A stretch of 64,000 bases of DNA from contig NZ_JBJKOP010000032.1 in the NCBI RefSeq assembly GCF_046707225.1, positions 210,683 to 274,682 of the forward strand. The letters are read 5' to 3'. How positions within the stretch are numbered: position 1 is the stretch's first letter; the number at the start of each line of letters is the position of its first letter. A program made the translations under genes and the position numbers. Of this stretch, positions 1-7,427 are shown one piece after another. Below the pieces are notes generated by a model. It saw nothing but the letters and a program-made list of their open reading frames with translations. It had not been told where the DNA came from and did not search any database. This DNA is from Caproicibacter sp046707225. Its GTDB lineage: Bacteria; Bacillota; Clostridia; Oscillospirales; Acutalibacteraceae.

Positions 1-874
1 ACGAGCTCATGCCGGCCAAATGCTGGATCGCGCCCGAAATGCCGCAGGCGATGTACAGCTTCGGGCCGACGGTTTTGCCGGTCTGTCCCACCTGATGGGA
101 ATGGGAAATCCATCCCTCGTCCACCGCCGCGCGGGACGCGCCGACAGTGCCTCCCAGTACATCCGCCAGCTCGCGAATCACCCGGAACCCCTCCGTTCCG
201 CCGACCCCGCGGCCGCCGGATACGATGATGTCGGCGCCTTCCAGGTCGACAATTTCGGCTGAAGCTTCGCGGATGGTCTCCAGCAAGGTGGTACGGATTT
301 GGTCCGCGGGGACATGGAAATCCTCACGGATAATTTCCGCTCTGTTCTCGCATGTGTCAGGTTTCTTAAAGACTCCCGGCCGCACCGTCCCGAGCTGCGG
401 GCGGTGGTCCGGGCAAAGGATCACCGCCATCAGGTTACCGCCGAACGCAGGGCGGGTCCAGGCGATGTTGCCGCTGGCCTCGTCAATGTCCAGCGCGGTG
501 CAGTCCGCGGTAAGGCCGGTGCCAAGGCGGCAGGACAGGCGCGGCCCGAGGTCGCGGCCGTTCGGGGTCGCACCGATCAGCATGCTAGTGGGCGCGTATT
601 TTTTGAGCAAATGTGCCAGCGCGGCGGTATAGGCGTCCGTCGTGTACCGCCGGAATTCCTCGCCGTCGACCACGATTACCTGATCCGCTCCGTGCGCGCC
701 CGCTTCCTTCACGGCTGCGTCCGTGCGGCAGCCGATCACAACGGATACCAGCTTGCCGCCCTGTTTGTCGGCCAAACGGCGGCCGGGGTTCAGCAGTTCA
801 ATCCCAACATTTTTTGCGGTGCCGTCCTCGTTCGTCTCCAGCAATACCCACAGGTCCTTGGTTTTGGTTTCCAT
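1..874 (-). CDS. etfA: Electron transfer flavoprotein alpha subunit (partial, 3' end outside window)
   Basis: Alpha subunit of an electron transfer flavoprotein; with EtfB it carries electrons between the lactate dehydrogenase encoded upstream, NAD and ferredoxin. The start is ATG at 874, preceded by a purine-rich AGAGAGGC. About 291 codons are present: the N-terminal ETF domain, then the FAD-binding C-terminal domain with the typical VSGGRGVGG stretch, an SRAAVDEGW segment and VGQTGKTVGPKLY, all hallmarks of EtfA. The last visible residues (CGISGAIQHLAG) are shortly before the usual C-terminus, so only about 40 residues are missing. It follows etfB by 16 bp and is the fourth gene of the larA-dehydrogenase-etfB-etfA run. 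The product in this setting corresponds to LctC of Acetobacterium woodii; that assignment is by synteny and motif, not by alignment. Confidence 0.95.
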   Translation of the reverse strand, partial: METKTKDLWVLLETNEDGTAKNVGIELLNPGRRLADKQGGKLVSVVIGCRTDAAVKEAGAHGADQVIVVDGEEFRRYTTDAYTAALAHLLKKYAPTSMLIGATPNGRDLGPRLSCRLGTGLTADCTALDIDEASGNIAWTRPAFGGNLMAVILCPDHRPQLGTVRPGVFKKPDTCENRAEIIREDFHVPADQIRTTLLETIREASAEIVDLEGADIIVSGGRGVGGTEGFRVIRELADVLGGTVGASRAAVDEGWISHSHQVGQTGKTVGPKLYIACGISGAIQHLAGMSS

Positions 875-890
875 TTCCGATGCCTCTCTT

Positions 891-1697
891 TCAAATCACG
901 TGCGCCTTGCTCAGAAGATCAAACAGCTTGTGAGCGGACGCTTCGACGGTTTCCTCTTTGACCACGACGCCGGCTTCTTTGCGCGGCGGCACATACGTGC
1001 GCTTCACCTTTGTGGGCGAGCCCTTCAGCCCGGCGTGCGCCGGGTCGATGCCTGTGAGCTCCGCCGCGGTAAGCTGAGCGATTTGCGCTTTGCGCGCCGC
1101 AATTTTGCGTTTGATGGTGGGAAAACGCGGATCAAAAGAAGGCTTTGTGAATGTAATAAGACAAGGCGTCTTCACGCCGATGACTTCCTTGCCGTCCTCC
1201 GCCTCGCGGTACACATGAAGGCCGTCGGCTTCCGACTTCACTTCCAGGGCGCAGGTTACCTGAGGATAACCAAGATGCTCCGCCAGCTCCGGGCCAACCT
1301 GAGCGGTGTCTCCGTCGATCGCCTGCTTGCCGCAGAAGATTGCGTCGAATTTTTCATTTTCAAGCTCTTCCACTTTGCCGATTGCCTTGCTGAGAATATA
1401 GCTTGTAGCCAGCGTGTCGGAACCGCCGAACGCGCGGTCCGTCACCAGGTATGCCTTGTCGGCCGCAATGGCCAGACATTCGCACAGCGCGGTCTCCGCC
1501 TGCTGCGGGCCCATGGAAAGAACCACGATCTTTGTGTCGGGCGCGTTGTCTTTGATGCGGGCGGCCGCTTCCAGCGCGTAGCCGTCGAACGGATTGACAA
1601 TACTCGGGACACCGTCCCGAATCAGTGTGTTGGTGTCCGGATCGATCTTGATTTCATTTGTGTCCGGCACCTGTTTGACACATACCAGAATATTCAT
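891..1697 (-). CDS. etfB: Electron transfer flavoprotein beta subunit
   Basis: 268-residue EtfB, partner of the following etfA. It begins MNILVCVKQVPDT, the canonical EtfB N-terminus, with an AGGAGG ribosome site just upstream of the ATG at 1697. Visible family features are NPFDGYALEAA, the long segment VLSMGPQQAE, CGKQAIDGDTAQVGPELAEHL, and the C-terminal TYVPPRKEAG. In the bifurcating EtfAB-lactate dehydrogenase complex EtfB binds NAD and a second FAD and routes electrons to or from ferredoxin. Whether this EtfB bifurcates cannot be shown from sequence alone here, but its position between a D-lactate dehydrogenase-like flavoprotein and etfA matches lctB. The gene lies 28 bp after the dehydrogenase and 16 bp before etfA, so they are almost certainly cotranscribed. 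Confidence 0.95.
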   Translation of the reverse strand: MNILVCVKQVPDTNEIKIDPDTNTLIRDGVPSIVNPFDGYALEAAARIKDNAPDTKIVVLSMGPQQAETALCECLAIAADKAYLVTDRAFGGSDTLATSYILSKAIGKVEELENEKFDAIFCGKQAIDGDTAQVGPELAEHLGYPQVTCALEVKSEADGLHVYREAEDGKEVIGVKTPCLITFTKPSFDPRFPTIKRKIAARKAQIAQLTAAELTGIDPAHAGLKGSPTKVKRTYVPPRKEAGVVVKEETVEASAHKLFDLLSKAHVI

Positions 1698-1725
1698 TTT
1701 ATTCCTCCTATAAAAGTCCCTTGTC

Positions 1726-3147
1726 TCACAGTTTCATGCAGACCTTGCCGGGGTTCAGAATCAGCTTTGGATCAAAGACTTTTTTGATTCCAAGCATCAG
1801 GCCCATGTTGACCGAACCCGCCGCTTCCTCCAGATAATGGACCTTGCCGAGACCAATCCCGTGTTCGCCGGAAATCTGGCCGCCGAATTCCATGGTTTTC
1901 CGATAAATGGAGTCCAGAAACTCTCTGACCTGCTTTTTAAACTCTTCCCGATCCATATCGGTGGAACATTCGTAGATATGTAAATTGCCGTCGCCTGCAT
2001 GCCCGAAGTACTTTACCTCAAAATCGTATTTCTTTTTCGCCTCGTCGACAAACTCGACATAAGGAGCAATCTTGTTTACCGGCACCACCACGTCGCACTC
2101 GTCGAGCAATTTTGTCTGCTCCTCAATGCCTTCAAGGAAAGACGAGCGAGCCGCCCAGATGTCTTTCAGCTTCGGCGGGGTGTCGGCCACCAGAACATCC
2201 AGCGCGCCTTCTTCCAGCAGCATCTCGGAGGCGCTCTCCACAATCGGGTCCAGTTCCTCCATGGAATTCCCGTCGAAAGTAATCAGCAGGTAAGCGCCGA
2301 TGTCCGTGCCTTCTATTTTGCGCGGAAAAACCTGCTTGCCAAGGTACTGCTCGGAGGAAACCAGAATTTCCTTCTCAAAGAATTCCAGCGCCTGAGGCTG
2401 ATAGTGCTTCATAAAAAACTTCGGCACAACGGAGATGCAGGCAGCCAGATCCTCAAACGGGGCCATCAGGCTCACCGTAGCCTGCGGAGCGGGGATCAGC
2501 TTCAGCGTCAACTCCGTAATGATTCCCAGCGTGCCCTCGGAACCGATCATCAGGTTAATCAGGCTGTAACCGGAGCTCGTCTTGGAGACCGTGCCGCCGA
2601 AGTGGGTGATTTCGCCGTTCGGCAGTACAACGGTCATGGTACGAACATAGTCGCGGGTGCAGCCGTATTTTACCGCGCGCATCCCGCCGGCATTTGTGGC
2701 AACGTTGCCGCCCAGTGTTGCCATCTTCTCGCCCGGGTCCGGCGGATACATGCAGCCGTGCTTCAGGGCGTCCTCGGCAAGCTGCTGCAGCAAAACGCCG
2801 GGTTGGACGGTGACCGCGAAGTTTTCCAGATCGTAAGATAAAATCTTGTTCATGCGCATGGTGCAGATCACAACGCCGCCGCAAATCGGGGTGCACCCGC
2901 CCACCAGACCGGTGCCCGCGCCGCGGGTTGTGACGGGAATATCGTGTTCATAGCAGATTTTCATGATCGCGGAGACTTCCTCGGTGCTTTGCGCATCGAT
3001 AGAAACTTCCGGCATCCGGACCCCGTAAATCGGCATTTCGTCCTTGGAGTAATCGGGGTTGACGTCCGCGCCGGTCACGACACGGCCCGGAGCGGCCTTT
3101 TCCAGTTCGGCAATAATCTCCGGAGTTACCTGATGATAGTTTGGCAT
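1726..3147 (-). CDS. lctD: FAD-binding lactate/glycolate dehydrogenase (GlcD/LctD family)
   Basis: 473-residue flavoprotein of the vanillyl-alcohol-oxidase fold. It should oxidise lactate to pyruvate and hand electrons to the EtfAB pair encoded next. The N-terminal FAD_binding_4 (PCMH) domain spans roughly residues 40-215, with RGAGTGLVGG and GGNVATNAGG; the C-terminal FAD oxidase domain carries FGHAGDGNLH and SGEHGIGLGK. The ATG at 3147 is chosen because a GGAGGAT ribosome site sits directly upstream; a longer in-frame start exists at 3195 but would leave that site inside the coding region. There is no cysteine-rich Fe-S domain, so this is not a GlcF-type fusion. The neighbours (racemase, permease, EtfAB) support lactate rather than glycolate as the substrate; that remains inference. 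Confidence 0.9.
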   Translation of the reverse strand: MPNYHQVTPEIIAELEKAAPGRVVTGADVNPDYSKDEMPIYGVRMPEVSIDAQSTEEVSAIMKICYEHDIPVTTRGAGTGLVGGCTPICGGVVICTMRMNKILSYDLENFAVTVQPGVLLQQLAEDALKHGCMYPPDPGEKMATLGGNVATNAGGMRAVKYGCTRDYVRTMTVVLPNGEITHFGGTVSKTSSGYSLINLMIGSEGTLGIITELTLKLIPAPQATVSLMAPFEDLAACISVVPKFFMKHYQPQALEFFEKEILVSSEQYLGKQVFPRKIEGTDIGAYLLITFDGNSMEELDPIVESASEMLLEEGALDVLVADTPPKLKDIWAARSSFLEGIEEQTKLLDECDVVVPVNKIAPYVEFVDEAKKKYDFEVKYFGHAGDGNLHIYECSTDMDREEFKKQVREFLDSIYRKTMEFGGQISGEHGIGLGKVHYLEEAAGSVNMGLMLGIKKVFDPKLILNPGKVCMKL

Positions 3148-3202
3148 GGTAAATCCTCCCTCTAAAAATATATTGATGTCTGCTGGTAAGAGCAACTCGG
3201 CT

Positions 3203-4477
3203 TTATTCCCTCACCATGACGGAAATACCGTTCGGAATTACGACCAGATGAGCGGTGGCGCCTTTCAGCCGCCTGGCTTCCCGCAGCGCGGTATCCACAT
3301 CCGGCGCCCAGGCCATCTTCATTTCCTCAATGGTCTTTTTCTGCTCCGGATTTGTGACGTAGATGACGTGATGTTTGCAAAGCACACGGCAAAGGATTTG
3401 AAATTCCCACTGGTCCGGCTTTGTCCGGTCCTGCGGGGTCGTGAGAATCTGTTCCATGAGTTTTTGCGGGGAAACGCAGTCTTTCAGCGCGTGATAAAAG
3501 CTTTCGCCCCCGTGGCCGTCGCCGCAGGCGCTGACCATAATCAGCACGGCACCCGGAGCAGCCGCGGCTTCCGCTGCGGTCAGGCCCTTCACGCTTTGGT
3601 AGATATTCTGGTCCAAAGGATAGCCGCCGTTGCTGGAAATGACAATGTCGCCGCGCTGCTCCGGCTTTACCTGACAGTATTTCAGAAGCAAATCGCAGCC
3701 CCGGCGGTGCGCCGTAATAAAGTTCCCTGCGAAGGCTGCCACAACGCGCTTGTTTTCGTCAATGATCACGTTTACGATGTAGGCCAGATTGGCCATTTTC
3801 CCCGCGGCGAGCATATCCTTGTGCAACGGGTTGCCGTCCAGCACGCCGGTGCGTGCGCAAGGGGATGCGATAAACTTTGAGCAATGGTTTCCAAGCACAG
3901 TCACCTGATCACAGACGCCGGGAAGCACACTCTTCCGTCCGCCGGAGAAGCCCGCGAAAAAATGCGGCTCAATAAATCCCTCAGCAACCAGCAAATCCGT
4001 TTCCACTGCCGCTTTGTCGACCACGCAAGCCGCACCGGAGGGCAGCACGCCGATCTGCACATTGGCGGAAGCATCCCGGCTGTCGTGGATTACAATCTTT
4101 TCTTTTTCGACAATTTCCGAGCCCAGTTTTGCCACGAGTTCTTCCTTGCTGCTTGGGCGGTGGTAACCGGTCGCTACCAGAAGAGTCACGTCGATCTCCG
4201 GATTCCCCTCGCGCAGTTCTTTTAGCATCGCGGGGACAATGTGCTTGCTCGGAACCGGGCGCGTGTGGTCGCTGAGGATGACGGTGCAGGTCTTTTTGCC
4301 TGCCGCGAGCTCCCGAAGGCGGGGCGAGTCAATCGGATGGTCCATTGCGGCACGCACAAGACCGTCCTCCGAATCGACCGCTTTCAGTTCCGCTACACTG
4401 GATTCCAGAATTTCCGCATGGCTCAGATCTTCGGTCAGCCGCATTCCGGACTTTCCATAAGGAATGATTCTTGACAT
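3203..4477 (-). CDS. larA: Nickel-dependent lactate racemase family protein (LarA)
   Basis: 424 residues, full length for LarA (DUF2088 family). It interconverts L- and D-lactate with the nickel-pincer nucleotide cofactor, letting a stereospecific dehydrogenase use both isomers. Visible family motifs are LSDHTRPVP near residue 70, GYHRP, the active-site stretch EPHFFAGFSGGRKS, whose histidine aligns with the nickel ligand, and a lysine in VDKAA that is a plausible cofactor-anchoring residue. The ATG at 4477 is preceded by GGAGGTGC; the upstream in-frame ATG at 4531 lacks a ribosome site. It is first in the minus-strand operon and divergent from lctP. The cofactor-synthesis genes larB, larC and larE are not in this window, so activity depends on loci elsewhere. 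Confidence 0.88.
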   Translation of the reverse strand: MSRIIPYGKSGMRLTEDLSHAEILESSVAELKAVDSEDGLVRAAMDHPIDSPRLRELAAGKKTCTVILSDHTRPVPSKHIVPAMLKELREGNPEIDVTLLVATGYHRPSSKEELVAKLGSEIVEKEKIVIHDSRDASANVQIGVLPSGAACVVDKAAVETDLLVAEGFIEPHFFAGFSGGRKSVLPGVCDQVTVLGNHCSKFIASPCARTGVLDGNPLHKDMLAAGKMANLAYIVNVIIDENKRVVAAFAGNFITAHRRGCDLLLKYCQVKPEQRGDIVISSNGGYPLDQNIYQSVKGLTAAEAAAAPGAVLIMVSACGDGHGGESFYHALKDCVSPQKLMEQILTTPQDRTKPDQWEFQILCRVLCKHHVIYVTNPEQKKTIEEMKMAWAPDVDTALREARRLKGATAHLVVIPNGISVMVRE

Positions 4478-4867
4478 CGGGCACCTCCGATTTTTTCGCC
4501 TGCTTTCCAAATGAAACAAATTCAGAAGCAAGGGAAATAAAGTAAATTGGTCGCTCCAGTCGTTTCGCTTACCATCCTACCACATTTCCACATAAATACA
4601 ATCCCCCAAAGTGCAGTTCTATTTTTCAAACAAATAAGGCACTGCATTTTAGTAATATATTACAAAATGATCTAATATAAATAAATATATCTAGACTTTA
4701 TGCTTAGGACGATCTATAATATGCGTAAAACAAGCGCTCTTCCCCAAAGATTTTTCGAGTCGCACTTTTTAGGTCAGTTGGCTTATTTGCATTAAACTGG
4801 TAGAACCAAACATACGCAAATTGCGGCTTGGAGCCGCTGAAATAAAAAGGGGAGGTCCTGATATATC
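4478..4867. promoter_or_regulatory. Divergent lactate control region with two matching operator-like sites
   Basis: This 390-bp gap separates larA from lctP and holds no gene. A 14-bp motif ACTGGNNNNACCAA occurs at 4796-4809 on the plus strand and again at 4547-4560 on the minus strand, each oriented toward its nearest gene. The inner TGG-N5-CCA symmetry resembles operators of FadR/LldR-type GntR repressors. For lctP a promoter TTGGCT (4778-4783), 17-bp spacer, TAGAAC (4801-4806) would place the first motif exactly over the -10. No regulator gene of this type is in the window. Confidence 0.55.
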
Positions 4868-6418
4868 ATGCTTCAATCTTTTCTTGCGCTGGTGCCGATC
4901 ATCTGGCTGATCTTTGCTCTTACATACCTGAAAATGCCCGGCCACAAAGCGTGCATCAGTGCATTGGCTGTCGCCGCCATTCTGGCGCTTACGCTTTGGC
5001 ACATGCCGGCGGCGGATTGCGCCACGTCCGCTCTGGAAGGCTTCGCCACCGCGCTGTGGCCTATTATCCTGGTCATTATCGCGGCCATCTTTACCTATAA
5101 CCTTTCCCTCAAGACCGGCGCGATGGACATCATTAAGCGAATGCTTACCGGTGTTTCCTCCGATAAGCGTATCCTGATCCTGCTTGTGGGGTGGTGCTTC
5201 GGCGGATTTCTGGAAGGCATGGCCGGCTTCGGCACGGCAATTGCCATACCTGCCGGAATGCTGGCCGGTATGGGAATGGATCCGATTATAGCCTGCGTGG
5301 TCTGCATGATTGCCAACGCTTTTCCAACCGCATTCGGTTCGGTCGGTATTCCCACCGTGACCCTTCAGGCTGTGACCGGTCTGGATATGCTGCCGTTGGC
5401 TTTCACGACGGTGTTCCAGATGGTGCCGTTTATGATTCTGGTGCCGTTCCTGATGGTGATTGCGGGCGGGGGTGGTATCAAAGCGCTCAAAGGAGTCGTT
5501 GGCATCACGCTGATGTCCGGCCTTTCCTTTGTCCTTCCGGAATTGATTGTTTCAAGGTTTCTCGGGCCTGAACTGACCGTCATTGTCGGCTGTGTCGTTT
5601 CGCTGTTCTGCACTTTTTTGATGGCCAGAGCACGGAAAAACAAACCGGTTCCAGCCGAATACGACATGAGCGCGGGTATTTCAGAAGAATCGTCTCAGCA
5701 GGAAGGACGCCCGATGTCGCTTGTGGTTGCCAGTCTGCCGTTTATCCTGATCTTTGTCTTTCTCCTTTTAACTTCAAAGCTGGTTCCGCCGGTGAACAGT
5801 TTCCTTTCGATTTTCAAATCTACCGTAAGGATTAATACGGCTCCCAACGCCGGTTCGATCTCCTTCAGCTGGATCAATACCCCCGGCATCATCATTTTCC
5901 TCGCGGCCATCATCGGCAGCCTTGTGCAGAAGGCCGGCGGCAAGATGATGTGGCAGGCGTTGACCGGCACCGTAAAGCAAATGTCCAAAACGATCGTTAC
6001 CATCATGTCGGTGCTCGCCGTTGCGAAGATTATGACGTACTCCGGCATGATTTCAGATATGGCTCATCTTTTTGTCACTCTGACCGGCCGAAACTATCCG
6101 TTCGTGGCACCGATCATCGCCGCGGTCGGCGCGTTTGTCACCGGAAGCGGAACCAATACAGAGGTCCTGCTGGGCACCCTGCAGACGGCTGCCGCTCAGC
6201 AAATCGACGTATCACGCTATTGGCTGGCGGCGGCAAACTCACTGGGCGCTGGGATCGGCAAGATTATGTCGCCCCAGTGTATCGCAACAGCGGTTGCCGC
6301 GGTCGGGCTTGTCGGACAGGACAGCAAAGTGCTGCGGGCGGTTTTGAAGTGGGCATTGATTCTGCTTGTGCTTGCCTGCGCCGTAATTGGTTTGGGTGTT
6401 TCGCTGACACCCGCCTGA
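4868..6418 (+). CDS. lctP: L-lactate permease (LctP/LldP family)
   Basis: 516-residue integral membrane protein, the usual size for LctP permeases, which import lactate in symport with protons. It is hydrophobic throughout with about 12-14 predicted membrane spans. Characteristic stretches are GFLEGMAGFGTAIAIPA near residue 118, NAFPTAFGSVGIPT near residue 150 and a C-terminal GSGTNTEVLLG followed by SLGAGIGKIMSPQ. The ATG at 4868 lies 11 bp after an AGGGGAGGT ribosome site. The gene stands alone on the plus strand and ends before a strong terminator. It is divergent from larA and the lactate dehydrogenase/ETF genes, so uptake, racemisation and oxidation appear coregulated. Confidence 0.93.
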   Translation: MLQSFLALVPIIWLIFALTYLKMPGHKACISALAVAAILALTLWHMPAADCATSALEGFATALWPIILVIIAAIFTYNLSLKTGAMDIIKRMLTGVSSDKRILILLVGWCFGGFLEGMAGFGTAIAIPAGMLAGMGMDPIIACVVCMIANAFPTAFGSVGIPTVTLQAVTGLDMLPLAFTTVFQMVPFMILVPFLMVIAGGGGIKALKGVVGITLMSGLSFVLPELIVSRFLGPELTVIVGCVVSLFCTFLMARARKNKPVPAEYDMSAGISEESSQQEGRPMSLVVASLPFILIFVFLLLTSKLVPPVNSFLSIFKSTVRINTAPNAGSISFSWINTPGIIIFLAAIIGSLVQKAGGKMMWQALTGTVKQMSKTIVTIMSVLAVAKIMTYSGMISDMAHLFVTLTGRNYPFVAPIIAAVGAFVTGSGTNTEVLLGTLQTAAAQQIDVSRYWLAAANSLGAGIGKIMSPQCIATAVAAVGLVGQDSKVLRAVLKWALILLVLACAVIGLGVSLTPA

Positions 6419-6534
6419 ATCCATTTTGATTATCCTTTCCAGTTGTGATTCGTTCTGACCCGCGATTCGATTTTTCTCACCTTTATGAAGATTAAACCTC
6501 TTAAACGAGATATTGTCTCGATGCAAACGATATG

Positions 6535-6583
6535 ACAGGACCGGGAAGCTGTGCGTTCGCGCCAGCTTCCCGGTCCTGTTTTC
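6535..6583 (+). terminator. Rho-independent terminator after lctP
   Basis: A perfect 17-bp inverted repeat, ACAGGACCGGGAAGCTG at 6535-6551 and its complement at 6563-6579, encloses an 11-nt loop and is followed by TTTCGTTGTTT. Confidence 0.9.
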
Positions 6584-6626
6584 GTTGTTTCCCATGGAGT
6601 GTTTGCGAAGTGCGTGCAAAATATTA

Positions 6627-6709
6627 CCGGTACCTGTAAAAAAAGTCTTGACATGTTCTACAGGTACCAGTATAATGTATTCGTACGGTACCTGTAGAAC
6701 AGGTGCCTG
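6627..6709 (+). promoter_or_regulatory. Consensus promoter with four CAGGTACCTG-like operators
   Basis: The promoter is TTGACA (6648-6653), 17-bp spacer, TATAAT (6671-6676), a perfect consensus. Four related 10-bp palindromes surround it: CCGGTACCTG at 6627-6636, CAGGTACCAG at 6661-6670, ACGGTACCTG at 6685-6694 and CAGGTGCCTG at 6700-6709. The second and third also form a perfect 13-bp inverted repeat (TTCTACAGGTACC, 6656-6668, against 6687-6699) that brackets the -10. The expected ligand is the MarR protein encoded immediately downstream, so this is probably a strong, tightly autorepressed promoter for regulator and exporter. Confidence 0.8.
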
Positions 6710-6735
6710 CAAAAAAACGCAAGGAGGAATTCTCG

Positions 6736-7350
6736 ATGAACGAGGCGAATACAGAATTGTATGAAAAACTGGAAAGACTGATGAGATTGCTGCACAAGCA
6801 CCATCTGCGCGCATATGCGGAAAGAGGCCCCATGGCCGACCCCACGCGTGGGCAGGGCAGGCTGATCGCGATTTTGAAAATGCAGGACGGCATCTCTACC
6901 AAGGATTTGTCGTATCTGCTGGGTATCCGCATTTCTTCTCTCAATGAATTGCTGTCCAAGATGGAAAAGGCCGACTACATTACGCGCGAGCCATCTGAAA
7001 CCGATAAGCGCGTGATGCTTGTCAAACTGACTGAAAAGGGAAAAAACGAACAGCAGCAGGAATGGAATCCCGACGCAATTTTCGATTGCCTCTCGGAAGA
7101 TGAGCAGAAGGCGTTCGGAGCTTATCTGGACCGGGTCATCAATTCGGTCGAAGCCAATCTGGGAGAAAAAATGGATGAAGACGAGCGTGAGTGGTGGATG
7201 CGCGAAGCACGGGAACGCATGGGGGATGAAAGGTTTGAACGATTTGCCGCCATGCGGCAAGCCGGCTTCATGATGCGGGGACTTGATCCGCACGGCGGTT
7301 TTGATGACTTCCACGGAGGTCGGGACGGCCGCTTCAAGAGGCGCAAATAA
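6736..7350 (+). CDS. MarR-family transcriptional regulator
   Basis: 204-residue MarR-type winged-helix regulator. The DNA-binding region covers about residues 30-125 (QGRLIAILKMQDGISTKDLSY, then ISSLNELLSKMEKADYI and the wing REPSETDKRVMLVKLT). The C-terminal 60 residues are a charged extension ending in a Gly/His/Arg-rich tail, longer than typical MarR proteins. The ATG at 6736 follows AAGGAGG with good spacing. It heads an operon with the two ABC exporter genes and is preceded by four palindromes, so it most likely represses this operon and releases it on binding a drug or metabolite. The inducer cannot be read from sequence. Confidence 0.88.
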   Translation: MNEANTELYEKLERLMRLLHKHHLRAYAERGPMADPTRGQGRLIAILKMQDGISTKDLSYLLGIRISSLNELLSKMEKADYITREPSETDKRVMLVKLTEKGKNEQQQEWNPDAIFDCLSEDEQKAFGAYLDRVINSVEANLGEKMDEDEREWWMREARERMGDERFERFAAMRQAGFMMRGLDPHGGFDDFHGGRDGRFKRRK

Positions 7351-7427
7351 GAGGTATTTATGAAAAATAAAAGTTTCCCAACACTCGCCGCCTGCGTTGG
7401 AGCGTCTAATAAAAGGAGGATTCCTCC

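Noticed and set aside
723..1787. Long plus-strand reading frame opposite etfB
   Set aside because: It is the antisense shadow of etfB and the dehydrogenase 3' end in a GC-rich region; no ribosome site and no recognisable protein motif.
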